Source of the DNA: Tulasnella sp. 424
Taxonomy: Eukaryota > Basidiomycota > Agaricomycetes > Cantharellales > Tulasnellaceae
DNA length: 64,000 nucleotides
NCBI GenBank assembly: GCA_019633425.1
Contig: WSUB01000055.1
Location: 1 to 64,000 of the forward strand
Reading direction: 5' to 3'
The notes under the pieces are model-generated. The model saw only the letters and a list, made by a program, of their open reading frames with translations. It did not search any database and was not told the origin of the DNA. The translations under genes and the position numbers were made by a program. Every line of letters starts with the position of its first letter. The stretch's first letter is position 1. Below, in pieces: positions 1-11,861 of this stretch.

Positions 1-542
1 GAGTGTTCCACGAGGCTACCGGACCATGTATCTACTCCGCGAAGGGTATATAAGTAGCTGTAGGGTAGTACATTGTATGGTAGCGATGGTTCTCTCAATT
101 GTAGTCTTAAGGCCACTGAAGCAGAAAGTGTGGATACTAACATAGGCTAACAAATACAAGACAACGGTCCTCTTGCAAGGCTGTTACATAATCGACTAGC
201 CTTACAGCCATCGTGTACGAGATATCGATGTTGTCGAACCTTGCCCGGTTACGTAGCTTCCATACGACAAAGGACGCTTCGCTGATTACGGTGGCCCACA
301 GTCGGGTGGCCGCCGCGTTCTTCAACTTGATCAGGCCGACCCCCATGATCTCCGTGAAGGATGGGGGCCTGCTACGGGGCGTAGAGACGCATGATATCGC
401 CCCCAAAAGGGGTTAGCCTGAGAATCGCAGAACGCCGACAATACGGAACCGGATACCCCACTCATTGCCCGACACTGCACAGTCACCCATAAGGTCACTT
501 GGTAGCCTCCACAAGCAAGGTTAAACAGCAATATCAAGAGCA
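1..542. other. Upstream region of kinase-TPR copy 1
   Basis: No gene is visible. A TATATAA string lies at 47-53. From about 405 the sequence becomes recognisably similar to the 5' leader of the other array members, while 1-400 does not match the spacers further right, so this may be the left edge of the array or a diverged spacer. Confidence 0.5.
412..431 (+). promoter_or_regulatory. Array upstream motif, copy 1 (degenerate)
   Basis: Diverged form of the motif found ahead of every copy (consensus GTAAGCCTGCGAAATCGGGC). Its start is 131 bp before the ATG of copy 1. It keeps the AGCCTG core but has lost much of the right half. Confidence 0.4.
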
Positions 543-3127
543 ATGCACCGAATGGAAGACATCGAAAAGAGGCGTGCCAGGGCACAAGCAGTGGTACTTA
601 CAACCGTGCGGTCCAATCTAGAATCTCCTTACTGATGCGTTTTTTCTTTCCAGGACGAGGATTACAGAAAGCTCGAAATATTCCATATTGACCGGCGCAG
701 AATTGCTCTAGTCGACGACAATTACGAACGCTCGGGGGGTTATGGCATCGTTCGACAGGCTGAACTCCATCACTCCCCCTATCTCCCAGCCTGGCTGGCC
801 TCTCGTCGATACGGCCCACCGCAGTTAGTGGCCGTCAAACAGATTAAAATATCAGCAGTCGACAATATGCCAAGGTTGAAACGAGTAAGGCTGGGCTTTT
901 TAATTACTTCCAGACCGCTGACCTCGATTCTTTTCAGGCGTTCACGAAGGAGATGTTAGTTTGGTCAAATTTGAAGCCACATCCGGGAATCGCCAAGTTT
1001 CTCGGCTTCTACGCCGACTTCAAAAGGTCGGAAGCCTGGCTACTCTCACCATGGGAGCCCAATGGAAATATATGTGAATTCACTCGTGCACGCAACCTCG
1101 AAGTCCCTGAAAAGCTGTCGTTGGTGTGTCTTTGCCGGGAATTCCACGGTTGTTGGCCCAGCGAACTAATCTTGTATTCTTAGGTATACGATACCATTGA
1201 TGCATTAAATTTTCTTCACGGACTTGACCCCCCAGTCTGCCACGGAGACATTAAATCCGTAAGGCAGACATTCCCGAATTGGGTTTGGTCGCTGATAGCC
1301 CCACCTTTCAAGGCAAATGTTCTGGTCAGCGCAAATTATAAGGCCCTTTTATGCGACTTTGGCTTAGCAATACTGCATGAAGATATCGGGTTTGGAAGGT
1401 TGGAGACGTCGACGTGCTTCAGAGGGTCCATTCGTTGGTGCAGTCCCGAAATCATCAATGGCGAACCACGCGCACCAACTAGTGACGTGTATTCGTGGGC
1501 CTGGCTTGTGTGGGAAGTTAGTCCTCCACTATTCTTCGAACTAAGCTTGAAAGCAACGTAACAACTCTGGATTGCAGATTATGACAGGGAAACTACCCTA
1601 TGAGGGGACATCTGCCAAATACGCTATCATCCGACAGATCTTCGAAGGTCCTCTTCCTCAGGTTGATGGAGAGTCTCGTCTCAGTGGCTGTCTCCAGGTT
1701 TGGGAGCTCATGACGAGGTGTTGGAACGCCGATCCTCAACAGCGACCGACGGCCAGGATGTGTAAGACCACAGTAACGTATCTTGTCAGTATCCCTGGTA
1801 CTTCTTATCGACGCATAACACCCCTAACTTTTACATACACCAACAGCCCCGCTGCCCGCCTACACCCGAGTGCCTGGGTCATCAGACACGTTCGGCCGAA
1901 CTCTTGGAGAACCTCGGTGACCTCGAGAGCTGGAAAGGAAACCCCGAAGAAAGCGTTGTATATCTCAACGAAGCCATGTGCCTATACCGTGCAGCAGCAG
2001 ACACGAGGGGCATCGCGAGCGTTCTTCGGAAGCAAGCTGCAGCGGCATATCGTCATTCGGACTATGACGAAGCCGTTAGGACCGCGACTGCCGCCCTCGA
2101 ACACTTTAGGAATCTCAATGATTCTCTTGGGATAGCGGATGCCTCCTTCTGGCTCGGATGTTCGCTCGCGGTGCGAGATACACACGCGGCACTGCCAATC
2201 CTACGGGAAAGCCTGGAAATCTGCCGAACGCATGAAAACGACGTCGGCGCAGCGCGATGCCTAGTGAACATAGGCGAGATCGAAAGGTTTCACTCACGGA
2301 AACGGGAGGCGCTTTCCACACTGGGCAAAGCCGTGGAAGTTGCGTCTCGATCCGGCGACCAGTTGGGAGTGGCGAGAGCCCTTGTAGTCATCGGAATCAC
2401 GCACTTCGACCTCTCTGATTATGCCAAGGCTACGAAGGCCCTTTTGGAGGCTCATACAACCGCTCGGAAAATTGGGTGGGACTACGGTATAATCAATTCT
2501 TTATGGAAGATGGGTCGCATTAAGACGCGGTCCGAGGACTATTGTGAAGCTGAAGAGCTTTTTCGAGAGTCAATTTCAATTGCTCGGGACAAGACGGTGC
2601 GGTGGGGGCTAGCACGGGCGCTCGAGGAGTTCGGAATATGCCTCCAGAGGCAATCAAAATTCGATGAAGCAGTTCCCGTATTGGAGGAAGCTTGTCTGTT
2701 GTATCAGGCACTGTCACTGCACAAGGAGTCGCTTTGGGTGGCTTCTATCTTGACGCGATTGAGAAGTGGCCAGGGTGAATGGGGCAAGGCACTCGTCTGG
2801 TACGATCACGTACTTTCTATTTATCATGGTCAACGAGATCAGCGGAACCTAGCAAATATACTGGAACGGAAGGGCGAAATCCTGGTGCGGGCGGAACGAT
2901 ACGACGAGGCTGCCTTACATTTCGAAGCTGCAATCGTCGTCCGGATAGAGAGCGGGAATGGCTACCGTTGGATCCTGGGGAGCTTGAGTGCTATCCCGAA
3001 GACGACCATGAAATGGGAAAGGCGGTTAACTCTGTTGTGCGATGTGAAGAGACTGCAACGACGCCTGCCGCAATTTGTCACCCCTATTCTCAGGCTTCCG
3101 ATCCCCTTCAGCCACCGATGCATTTAA
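543..3127 (+). CDS. TKL-type protein kinase with C-terminal TPR repeats, array copy 1
   Basis: Seven exons: 543-593, 654-884, 938-1123, 1184-1258, 1313-1516, 1578-1784, 1847-3127. All introns are phase 0 and the product is 744 residues. The kinase part (about residues 30-315) shows the glycine loop SGGYGIV (44-50), the beta-3 lysine in VAVKQIK (K79), the alpha-C glutamate (E99), the catalytic loop HGDIKSAN (D178), DFG (196-198), a SPE motif in place of APE and DVYSW (D239). Every residue needed for catalysis is present. HGD in place of HRD makes it a non-RD kinase, common in fungal TKLs. A 20-residue Pro-rich linker leads to nine TPR units of about 40 residues (338-698) and a basic tail ending in a conserved RLQRRLPQ region. 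There is no signal peptide or membrane segment, so it is presumably intracellular. Substrate and ligand are unknown. A second ATG three codons in could be the start. Confidence 0.85.
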
Positions 3128-4098
3128 TACTTTTTATATCGGCCATGGAGGTTTCAAAATGACCCGCCCCCTATTGCTATGTACGTCTGTATGGATCGCA
3201 TGTTGTAATCTGAAACTTTCCCTGTGTATGTACGACAGTTACCTTCACGGAGAAATATATGCACGTCCTGCGCGTACACTTAACAGGTCGCTAGTCTGAA
3301 CTCTTACTCCCACATTTTAGGACCCTAAAAAAGACCCTTTCGTTAGGTCCCGGCGATGGATCAGGCTCGATTTTGGCCGTCTGCGGTCGATAAAGTAGAG
3401 GCAAAAGGTTTTCACGTGGGCACCGTAGCGTTGGGTCTTTACACCCACCTGGCATGTTCAGGCTCACCAAGTAATGAGTACTTGCCAGAAGGGTGCCCAA
3501 AAGAAAGGGAAAAGAGTATGTATGACGAGGAACGAAAGTGAGTTCTCCCTCTTTTTCCCTTCCTCTTTAACCCCGATTGAGATGGTACGGAGGATGAAGG
3601 CAGGGACATATTTGAATGGCACCCAATCAGCTGTAGAAACATGACGTTTCAGTGTAAAGAAGGTTTCTGGAGGATTCTAGTGGGAGGATTTGGCTCAGCC
3701 TATGGCAGCTTATGGAGGCTTTAGATCTAAATCCGGTTATTGTTTCCGGCGAGTTGGACTGGTTTATATTATCCCGAGAGCCAACTCAACCGTGCGTTTG
3801 ACGCGTTCTCACTCAGTCCCTTGTCTTAATAGAAGAGGGGAAACATTTTGCCGACTTTACTACCCCCAAGATACGCATTGGGAAGGTTGATGATTCGATT
3901 CATGCTAGCGTGTCAAATGAGTATTGCTCGCCGCTCTAGTTAGCCGTATGGGGTAAGCCTTCCTAATCGGGCAGAGCAGAAGTTGAGGGAACGTGAAGCC
4001 TCCCTCATTACTTCACACACACAATCTTGAACCACTCGTCAACTTCACTTTGCAGCTTCCACAAGCACAAGCACAACGAATCGACACTATTAGGAGCA
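3128..4098. repeat. Short spacer between copies 1 and 2
   Basis: The first 120 bp carry the 3' block shared by all copies (a GTCTATGTACGTCTGTATGG-like string near 3180), probably the 3' UTR. From about 3,250 to 3,790 I see nothing recognisable. About 3,790-3,910 matches a conserved spacer block also seen near 7,250, 12,410, 22,270 and 28,300, then the sequence jumps to the 5' leader of copy 2. Compared with the long spacers, over 2 kb is missing. Confidence 0.5.
3953..3972 (+). promoter_or_regulatory. Array upstream motif, copy 2
   Basis: GTAAGCCT...ATCGGGC form, with its start 146 bp before the ATG of copy 2. The middle (TCCTA) differs from the consensus. Confidence 0.45.
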
Positions 4099-6680
4099 AT
4101 GCCTGGAATAGAAGATACGCAAAGAACCGCTAGAGCACGAGCAGTGGTGCGTCCGGGGCGGTCCAATCTAGAATCTTTCCATTGACACATCTTTTCATTC
4201 CAGGACGAGGAATACAACAAACTCGAAATATTCCATATTGACAGTCGTAGAGTTGTGCTAGTCGACGACGACTACGAGCGCTCGGGGGGCTATGGTATCG
4301 TTCGACAGGCTGAACTCCATCACTCCGCCTATCTCCCTGCGTGGCTAGCCTCTCGTCGATACGGTGCACCGCAGTTAGTCGCCGTCAAACAGATCAAAAT
4401 ATCAGCGGTCGACAATATGACGACCTTGAAACGAGTAAGCTTGGGTCCTCTAATTGCCTCCAGACCGCTAACCTCGATCCTTGCCAGGCGTTCACCAAGG
4501 AGGTGTTAGTGTGGTCGAATTTGAGGTCGCATCCGGGAATCGCCGAATTTCTCGGGTTCCACGCCGACTTCAAACGCAAGGAAGCCTGGTTAATCTCGCC
4601 ATGGGAGCCCAATGGGAACATCAGTGAATTCATCCATGCACGGAACCTCGAAGTCCCTGAAAAGCTGTCGTTGGTATGCCGTGCCGAAAATACCATTGTT
4701 ATTAACCCAGCGTACTAATTCTGTCTTCTTAGGTATACGATACCATCGATGCGTTAACCTTCCTTCACGGACTTGATCCGCCAGTTTGCCATGGGGATAT
4801 TAAATCCGTAAGGCAGACCTTCTCGGACTCTGGTCGAGTGGCTGATGCCACTACCTTTCAAGGCCAACGTTTTGGTCAGCGCCAAGTACAAGGCCGTTAT
4901 ATGCGACTTTGGCCTAGCACGACTCTATGAAGATAGCGGTTTTATAAGACTGGAGACGTCGACAGGCTTCAAAGGATCCCTACGTTGGTGCAGTCCCGAA
5001 GTCATCAATGGCAAACCACGCGCACCAACTAGCGACGTATATTCTTGGGCCTGGCTGGTTTGGGAGGTCCGTGCCTCCATCATTTCTAAAATACGCTTAA
5101 TAGTAACACAACCCATATGGATTGCAGATCATGACGGGGAAGCTGCCCTATGAAGGGACGTCCGCAGAGTATTCTATCATACGCCAGATCTTCGAAAGTC
5201 CTCGTCCTCAAGTTGACGGGGAGTCTCGTCTTAGCGACTGTCTCCAGGTTTGGGAGCTTATGATGAGGTGTTGGAAAGTCGATCCTCAACATCGACCAGC
5301 GGCCAGGATGTGTAGGACCACAGTTACGTATCTTGTAAGTATTTTCGGTAACCTTTATCGACGCATAACACCCCTAACGGCCATGTACTTCTACAGCCCC
5401 GCTGCCCTCCTACACCCGACAACCCGGACCATCAGCCACGTTCGCCCGAACTTTTGGAGAACCTCGGTGACCTCGAGAGCTGGAAAGGAAACCACGAAGA
5501 GAGCTTTGCATATCTCAATGAAGCCATGCGCCGGTACAGTGCAGCCGCAGATACGAGGGGCATCGCCAGCGTTCTTCGGAAGCAAGCTGCCGCTGCATAT
5601 CGTCATTCGAATTACGACGAAGGCATTAGGACCGCGACTACCGCCCTCGAGCACTGTAGGAACCTCAACGATGCTCTTGGGGTCGCGGATGCCTCCTTCC
5701 GGCTAGGATGTTTGCTTTATGCGGTGCAGGACAGGAATGCGGCGCTGCTAATCCTACAAGGAAGCCTAGAAATCTGCCAAACGCATGGAAACGATGTCGG
5801 CGCAGCGCGATCTCTAGAGAGAATAGGGGAGATTCAGAGGGCTCAGGGGCCGCAACGGGAGGCGCTATCCACACTGGGCGAAGCCGTGGAAGTTGCGTCC
5901 CGGTCAGGTGACCAATTTGGGGTGGCGAAAGCGCTTTTAACCCTTGGCGCCACGCACGTCGACCTCTCTGATTATGTCAAGGCTGCCGAGGTCCTTTCGG
6001 AGGCTAACACAATCGCTCGGAACATTGGATGGGACCTTGGTGTAATTCGTGCTTTATGCCAAATGGGTACCGTTAAGACGATATCCGAGGATTTTCGTGA
6101 AGCTGAGGAGCTTTTTCAAGAGTCGATTTCAACCGCTCGGCACAAGAGGATGCGGTGGGGGCTAGCATGGACGCTCGAGGAGTTCGGAAAATGCCTCCAG
6201 AGGCAATCAAAACTCGACAAAGCAGCTCCGATACTGGAGGAAGCCTGCCTGTTGTATCAAGCACTGTCGCTGCGCAAGGAGTCACTTTGCGTGGCCGAGC
6301 GCCTGACGAAATTGCGAAGTAGACAAGGTGAATGGAACAAGGCACTCTTCTGGTACGATCACATCATTGCTATCCATCGTAGTCAAAAACATCAGGAGAA
6401 ATTAGAGGAAAGCTTGGAAGAGAAGGGGGAGATCCTAGTGCGGGCGGAACGATACAACGAGGCGGCCTTACATTTAGAAGCCGCCATCGTCGGTCGGATG
6501 GAGAGGGGCTACGGCTACGGCTCAGTTCTCAATAGTTTGAGTGCTATTCCGAAGACAGCTGTGAAGTGGGAAAGGCGGTTACCTCTGTTGTGCAATACCA
6601 GGAGACTACAACGACGACTGCCCCAACTTGTCACCGCCAGTCTCAAACTTCCGATCCGTTTCAGCCATCAGGACTCGTGA
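4099..6680 (+). CDS. TKL-type protein kinase with TPR repeats, array copy 2
   Basis: Exons: 4099-4146, 4204-4434, 4488-4673, 4733-4807, 4863-5066, 5128-5334, 5397-6680; 744 residues. The kinase has an intact glycine loop, VAVKQIK lysine, CHGDIKS loop, CDFGLA and WCSPE. Exon 1 is one codon shorter than in copy 1 (starts MPGIEDTQ). The TPR exon has nine units of about 40 residues. The third unit has an insertion of one residue (LLYAVQDRN) relative to copies 1 and 3, and the tail ends IRFSHQDS, unlike the PFTHRDA ending of copies 5, 7 and 8. Nothing suggests inactivation. Confidence 0.85.
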
Positions 6681-8595
6681 TACTTCCTATATTAGTCAGT
6701 GATGTTTCAGAAAGACCCCTCTTTTGCGTCTATGTATGTACGTACGTATGGATCGCACGTAGTACTAGTTTAAAATCCTCTCTGTATACTGTATGTACGG
6801 CAGCCTCTGTAATGTGGTACAATCATGAGGTATCTGTGCAAGGAAGCCCTTCTGCAGGATGATAGTGGGAGACGTAGCCTACCCTGAAAACTCGCGCTGG
6901 AGGCTTTGGGGAAAGCGAAGCATAAGCTCTCAAAACGGACCTGCTTGCGACGAGAAACTACCAGGACCTTAGTTTCGCCAGAAAGACGATGTCCGCGTGC
7001 TCTTTGTCAAAGTTTATTATTCAGATTGGTAAAATAAAAAAGGTTGGTCAATTACTCAGACGTATGCGGGCAGCGCAAGGTAGAGTGATACTCCGGATAC
7101 TTGATATGAACGCCTGTAGCTTTCGAGTGAGGACTCTTTATGGCTGGGGCGTCTTATTGATCAATATCACAAACCCCGTGGCACTCGTGTTAAGTCTGGT
7201 TATTTTTTTCAACGTCTAGTCCTAGTGCTAAACTGGCCTCGCGCTTATTTCTCTCTCAGTCGGTCCGTTGTCGCAATAAGAGGGAGATATTCTAGTAGTA
7301 TTTATTACCTTCTGCAGTAGGCGCATTGGTTAGGTTAATTCGATCCGTGCTAGCGCGTAAACTGGGTGGAGTCTTTGCTTTGAGCGCACGCATACAGGTC
7401 CAACTAATACCTCCTCCCCGGTCCTCTGTACGCTAACGGCGTATCCGTTTGAGTGGTGCGCTATAGCTCGGCCTTGGCAAATGTGAATTTTGATATAAAT
7501 TAGCACTTCCGTCAAGAGTGGCCGGGAGTGGGGCCGATGGATCTGCACAGGGCTTTAGGTTCGCGAGCTCCTACATACGTCCTCATCTGCCTCGAGGTGT
7601 CCTTCAAAACGTTTTTCCTTTGTAGTCCAGAGTCGGTGCGGAGGCGAGTGACGGTCCTCGAATGTCGTGGTTTTTAGTATGGCGTCGGGCGTGTGGCTGG
7701 CGTGCGGTCTCCCCATTTTCTCATATTCCCGAGGCTTAGACCGGAGCCGCCAGGTGGCTCGGATCTGAAGGGTGACGAGCGATCATTGGCAAGAAAACTA
7801 CTAATCCCGTTTGGAAATGCTGTTGATCGTCGAGCGAAAGGTTCGAGGGTTACAGATCCAGGACGCGGTCCGCTCTATGACACCCAGCGTTCGTCGCGTC
7901 CGGAATGCCTACCTGCTTACTCGCTACGGCGGCTCTGCGCACTATCCACCGGTTGAACCTTGAAAGATATTGAAGTGCATTAGATTGTACAATGACGGAG
8001 GAGCGCGGCGGGCTGGTGACTAATAGGATATACTTGTCCGCACGAGGGGCAAAGGAAGACTCGGAGTATAGCAGATGGCACCAAAGTTGAGGTTGTGTGT
8101 ACGTGGGAGCATTGACGTCATACGGTGATGGAGGTGAAATACGAATTTCGACTTCTACGTTGGAAATCCCGGTCGTTCTTACACGCCACGCTGACTCGAT
8201 CCTGTTGTCAGTCATTATCACGAGATATTCCGTCGTAGTCGGCAAGAACGGCTGCCACCAGATCTGCAGAGTGAAGAAGGTCGGTCGTCCGCAAGGGGTA
8301 TTGCACGACGGCCTGGCCCGCTCCCCGCTAAACTACCACTCGATGCGCAACGGAACCAAATTTCATAGATATTGAGTACTGCGTTATAGCTAAATAACCA
8401 GGTCGGGGGAATCTGAGCGGGCGAAGCACGACCCGGTCGAGGTCGCCTTAGGGGTAGGCCTGCGAAATCGGGCACAACAGAACCGAACGTACCTCCCTCA
8501 TTGCTTCACGCAACACAGCCTGGAACGACCTGCCAACTTAACTCGACACTCTCCACAAACAAGGAAAATTGATACTATTGAGAGCAGTGTCAAGG
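6681..8595. repeat. Spacer between copy 2 and the remnant copy
   Basis: Begins with the shared 3' block (near 6,730). About 7,240-7,900 aligns by eye with the first half of the long spacers. This includes the CTCGAGGTGTCCTTCAA string near 7,590 and the ACGCGGTCCGCTCTATGA string near 7,862, whose TATATAA is missing here. From about 8,000 to 8,470 it matches the promoter-proximal half. The region between, present in long spacers around 13,100-14,280, is mostly absent. No gene recognised. Confidence 0.5.
8454..8473 (+). promoter_or_regulatory. Array upstream motif ahead of the remnant copy
   Basis: GTAGGCCTGCGAAATCGGGC, one change from consensus, 142 bp before the relic start codon. Its good preservation next to a dead gene suggests the gene body was lost recently. 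Confidence 0.45.
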
Positions 8596-8812
8596 ATGGA
8601 AGATACGGAAAGGAGGCGTACTAGAGCACAAGCAGTGGTTCGTCCAGGTGGTCCAATTCAAAATTTGTCCATTGACATGCCTTTTCCTACCGGGACAAGG
8701 AATACCAAAGCTCAAAATATTCCATATATATTGACCGTCGTGGGATTCGTTTTTGTCGATGAGTAGTATTGCGAGCTTGGAGGGGGGCATCGTTCAACAG
8801 GCACTCCGACGA
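8596..8812 (+). pseudogene. Remnant of a ninth kinase-TPR gene (exon 1 and start of exon 2)
   Basis: Exon 1 (8596-8637, MEDTERRRTRAQAV) is nearly identical to copy 3. The intron 1 acceptor is changed from CAG to CGG before the exon 2 relic. Exon 2 is recognisable (ATTCCATATATATTGACCGT, then a FVDE-like frame) but has an in-frame stop at about 8,764 and indels. At about 8,812 the kinase sequence stops and joins directly to spacer sequence normally found about 600 bp upstream of a copy (compare 14,795). Most of the kinase and all of the TPR exon are gone, consistent with deletion by recombination inside the array. Confidence 0.75.
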
Positions 8813-9291
8813 TATTGTATACCTTATTTCCTCCTCTCCGCCATCTGCCAAGACATTCCGGACTTAACCATCGCTGCCTGAATTTCCTTCATCCGCCGAG
8901 GTCGACACCGGGCCAATACGGAGAATATGGTCCCTTCCAGCTAAAATGCCAGAACATTATAAAGCAATAGGGGGCTGACAGTGATAAAGCATGCGCCTTA
9001 TCGACCAACAGGCACATAAGCTGCATATAAGACTAAATAAATGTCATTTTATGCTTATTTTGGACGGGTAGTAGGGGTAAAGTGAAGTGATGGGACCGAG
9101 AGTCGAAATCGAACTCTTCCACGGTCGTCCCGGCTTCCGCATTGGCCGTAAGGGTGAGCCTGCGAAATCGGGCAGAGCAGAGCGGTGAAGCCTTCCTCAT
9201 TACTTCACGCAGCACAACCTTGGGCCACCGGTCAACTTCACTTGACAGCCTCCACAAATAGGGCGAATCGATAATAAGAGCAGTGTCAAGA
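8813..9291. repeat. Promoter-proximal spacer of copy 3
   Basis: Begins with TATACCTTATTTCCTCCTCT, matching the spacer near 14,797, and continues through the CGACCAACAGG string (9,001) to the 5' leader. No gene. Confidence 0.5.
9154..9173 (+). promoter_or_regulatory. Array upstream motif, copy 3
   Basis: GTGAGCCTGCGAAATCGGGC, one mismatch to consensus, 138 bp before the ATG. Confidence 0.45.
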
Positions 9292-11861
9292 ATGGAGGAT
9301 ACGGAAAGGAGGCGTGCTAGGGCACAGGCAGTGGTGCGCCAACGTGGTCCAATCTAGAATCGGTCCATTGACATGCATCTTCCTTCTAGGACGAGGAATA
9401 CAAGAAACTAGAAGTGTTTCATATTGAACGTCGTCGAATCTTTCTGCTTGACGACGATCACGAGCGCTCGGGGGGTTATGGTATTGTTCGACGGGCTGAA
9501 CTCCATCACTCCGCCTATCTCCCCGCGTGGCTGGCCTCTCGTCAATATGGCCCACCTCAGTTAGTCGCCGTCAAACAGATCAAAATATCAGAGGTTGACA
9601 ATATGCGGAGCTTAAAACGGGTAATGTCGCGGCCTCCTTGATATTTCCGGACAGCCAACCTCGATCCTTTTCAGTCGTTTACGAAGGAGGTGTTAGTGTG
9701 GTCAACCCTGGGGTCGCATCCGGGAATCGTCAAATTTCTCGGGTTTTACGCCGACTTCAAACGCTCAGAAGCCTGGTTAATCTCACCATGGGAGCCCAAT
9801 GGGAATATAAGTGAATTCACCCGTGCACGCAAGCTCGAGGTTCCTGAAAAGCTGTCGTTGGTGCGCCTTGCCGGAAATTCCGCGGCCATCAGCCAGCTTG
9901 CTTATTCTGCATTCTTAGGTATACGATACCATTGATGCACTGACTTTCCTTCACGGATTTGACCCGCCGGTTTGCCATGGAGACATCAAATCCGTAAGCT
10001 AGACCTTCTTGGACTGGATCTAGTGTCTGATAGCATTACATTTCAAGGCGAACGTTTTGGTCAGCGCCAACTACAAAGCCCTCTTATGCGATTTTGGCCT
10101 GGCACAACTCCGTGAAGATAGCGGTTTTAGAAGATTGGAGACATCAACAGGCTTCAAAGGGTCGATTCGCTGGTGCAGTCCCGAAATCCTCAATGGCGAA
10201 CCGCGCGCACCAACTAGTGACGTGTATTCATGGGCCTGGCTGGTTTGGGAGGTCCGCACATCCACCATCCTTTGTACCATGCTTATATTAACATAACATC
10301 CATGGATTGCAGATCATGACGGGGAAGCTGCCCTATGAAGGGGCGTCTGCAGACTACGTTATCATGCGCCAAATCTTCGAAAGTCCTCGACCCCAAGTTG
10401 ATGGAGAGTCTCGCCTCAGTGACTGTCTTCAGGTTTGGGAGCTTATGATGAGGTGTTGGAAAGTCGATCCTCAACATCGACCAACGGCTAGGATGTGTAG
10501 GACTACAGTTACGTATCTTGTAAGTCTCCCTCGTAGGGTTATCGTCGCAAAACTCCCTTAACCTTCACGTACGTCAACAGCCCCGCTGCCCTCCTACCCC
10601 CGACAACCCAGACCAGCAGACACGTTCGGCCGAACTTTTGGAGAACCTCGGTGACCTCGAGAGCTGGAAAGGAAACTCCGAAGAGAGCTTTGCGTATCTC
10701 GATGAGGCCATGGGCTTGTACCGCGCAGCAGATGATACGAGGGGCATCGCGAGCGTTCTTCGGAAGCAAGCTGCCGCGGCATATAGTCATTCGGACTATG
10801 ACGGAGCTCTCAGAACCGCTACTACCGCCCTCGAGCACTGCAGGAACCTTGGCGATGCTCTTGGGATTGCGGATGCCTCTTTCTGGCTAGGATGTTCGCT
10901 TTATGTGCGAGACCCGAACGCGGCGCTGCCAATCCTGCGCGAAAGCCTAGAAATCTGTCGAACGCATGAAAATGACGTCGGCGCAGCGCGATGCCTAGAG
11001 AGAATAGGCGAGATTCAGAGGGTTCAGTGGCAGGACCAGGAGGCGCTATCCACGCTGGGGGAAGCCGTGGAAGTTGCGTCTCGGTCGGGGTATCAATTTG
11101 GAGTGGCGCGAGCGCTTTTAACCCTCGGAGACATGCACTTCGACCTCTCTGAATTTGTCGAGGCTGCCGGGGTCCTTTCGGAGGCTAATACGATCGCTCG
11201 GAACATTGGGTGGGACCACGGTGTAATCCGTGCTTTATGCCAAATGGGTATCGTTAAGACGGGGTCCGAGGATTATCGTGAAGCTGAGGAGTTTTTTCAA
11301 GAGTCGATTTCAACTGCTCGGCACAAGAAGATGCGGTGGGGGCTAGCATCGGCGCTCGAGGAGTTCGGAAAATGCCTCCAGGAGCAATCAAAACTCGACA
11401 AAGCTGCTCCGGTATTGGAGGAAGCCTACCAGTTGTATCAAACAATGTCGCTGCACAACGAGTCGCTTCGAGTCGCTTCTATCTTGACGGGATTGAGAAG
11501 TGGCCAACGTGAATGGAACAAGGCCCTCTTCTGGTACAATCACATCATTGCTATTCATCGTAGTCAACGAGATCAGGGGAACGTAGCAAGAAGCTTGGAA
11601 GAGAAGGGGGAGACCCTAGTGCGGGCGGAACGATACGACGAGGCGGCCTTACATTTCGAAGCCGTCATTGTCGTTCGGATGGAGAGCGGGGAATACTATG
11701 GGTGGACTCGGAATCGCTTGGTTGCTATTCGGAAAACGAGCATGAAGTGGGAAAGGCGGGCACCTCTGTTGTGCGATGTGAAGAGACTCCAACGCCGACT
11801 GCCACAGCTTGTCACCGCCAGCCTCAAGCTTTCGATCCCTTTCACCGACCGAAACGCTTGA
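9292..11861 (+). CDS. TKL-type protein kinase with TPR repeats, array copy 3
   Basis: Exons: 9292-9333, 9390-9620, 9675-9860, 9919-9993, 10048-10251, 10313-10519, 10581-11861; 741 residues. The upstream ATG used by most copies is GTG here, so translation starts three codons later at MEDTERRR. Glycine loop, VAVKQIK, CHGDIKS, CDFGLA and WCSPE are intact. Alpha-C begins SFTKEV where the others have AFTKE. The TPR exon holds nine units; unit 8 has WYNHII instead of WYDHII. The tail ends LSIPFTDRNA. No break is seen. Confidence 0.85.

Noticed and set aside
7829..7850. GGTTCGAGGGT string resembling a tRNA B box
   Set aside because: No A box at the right distance and no cloverleaf could be drawn.
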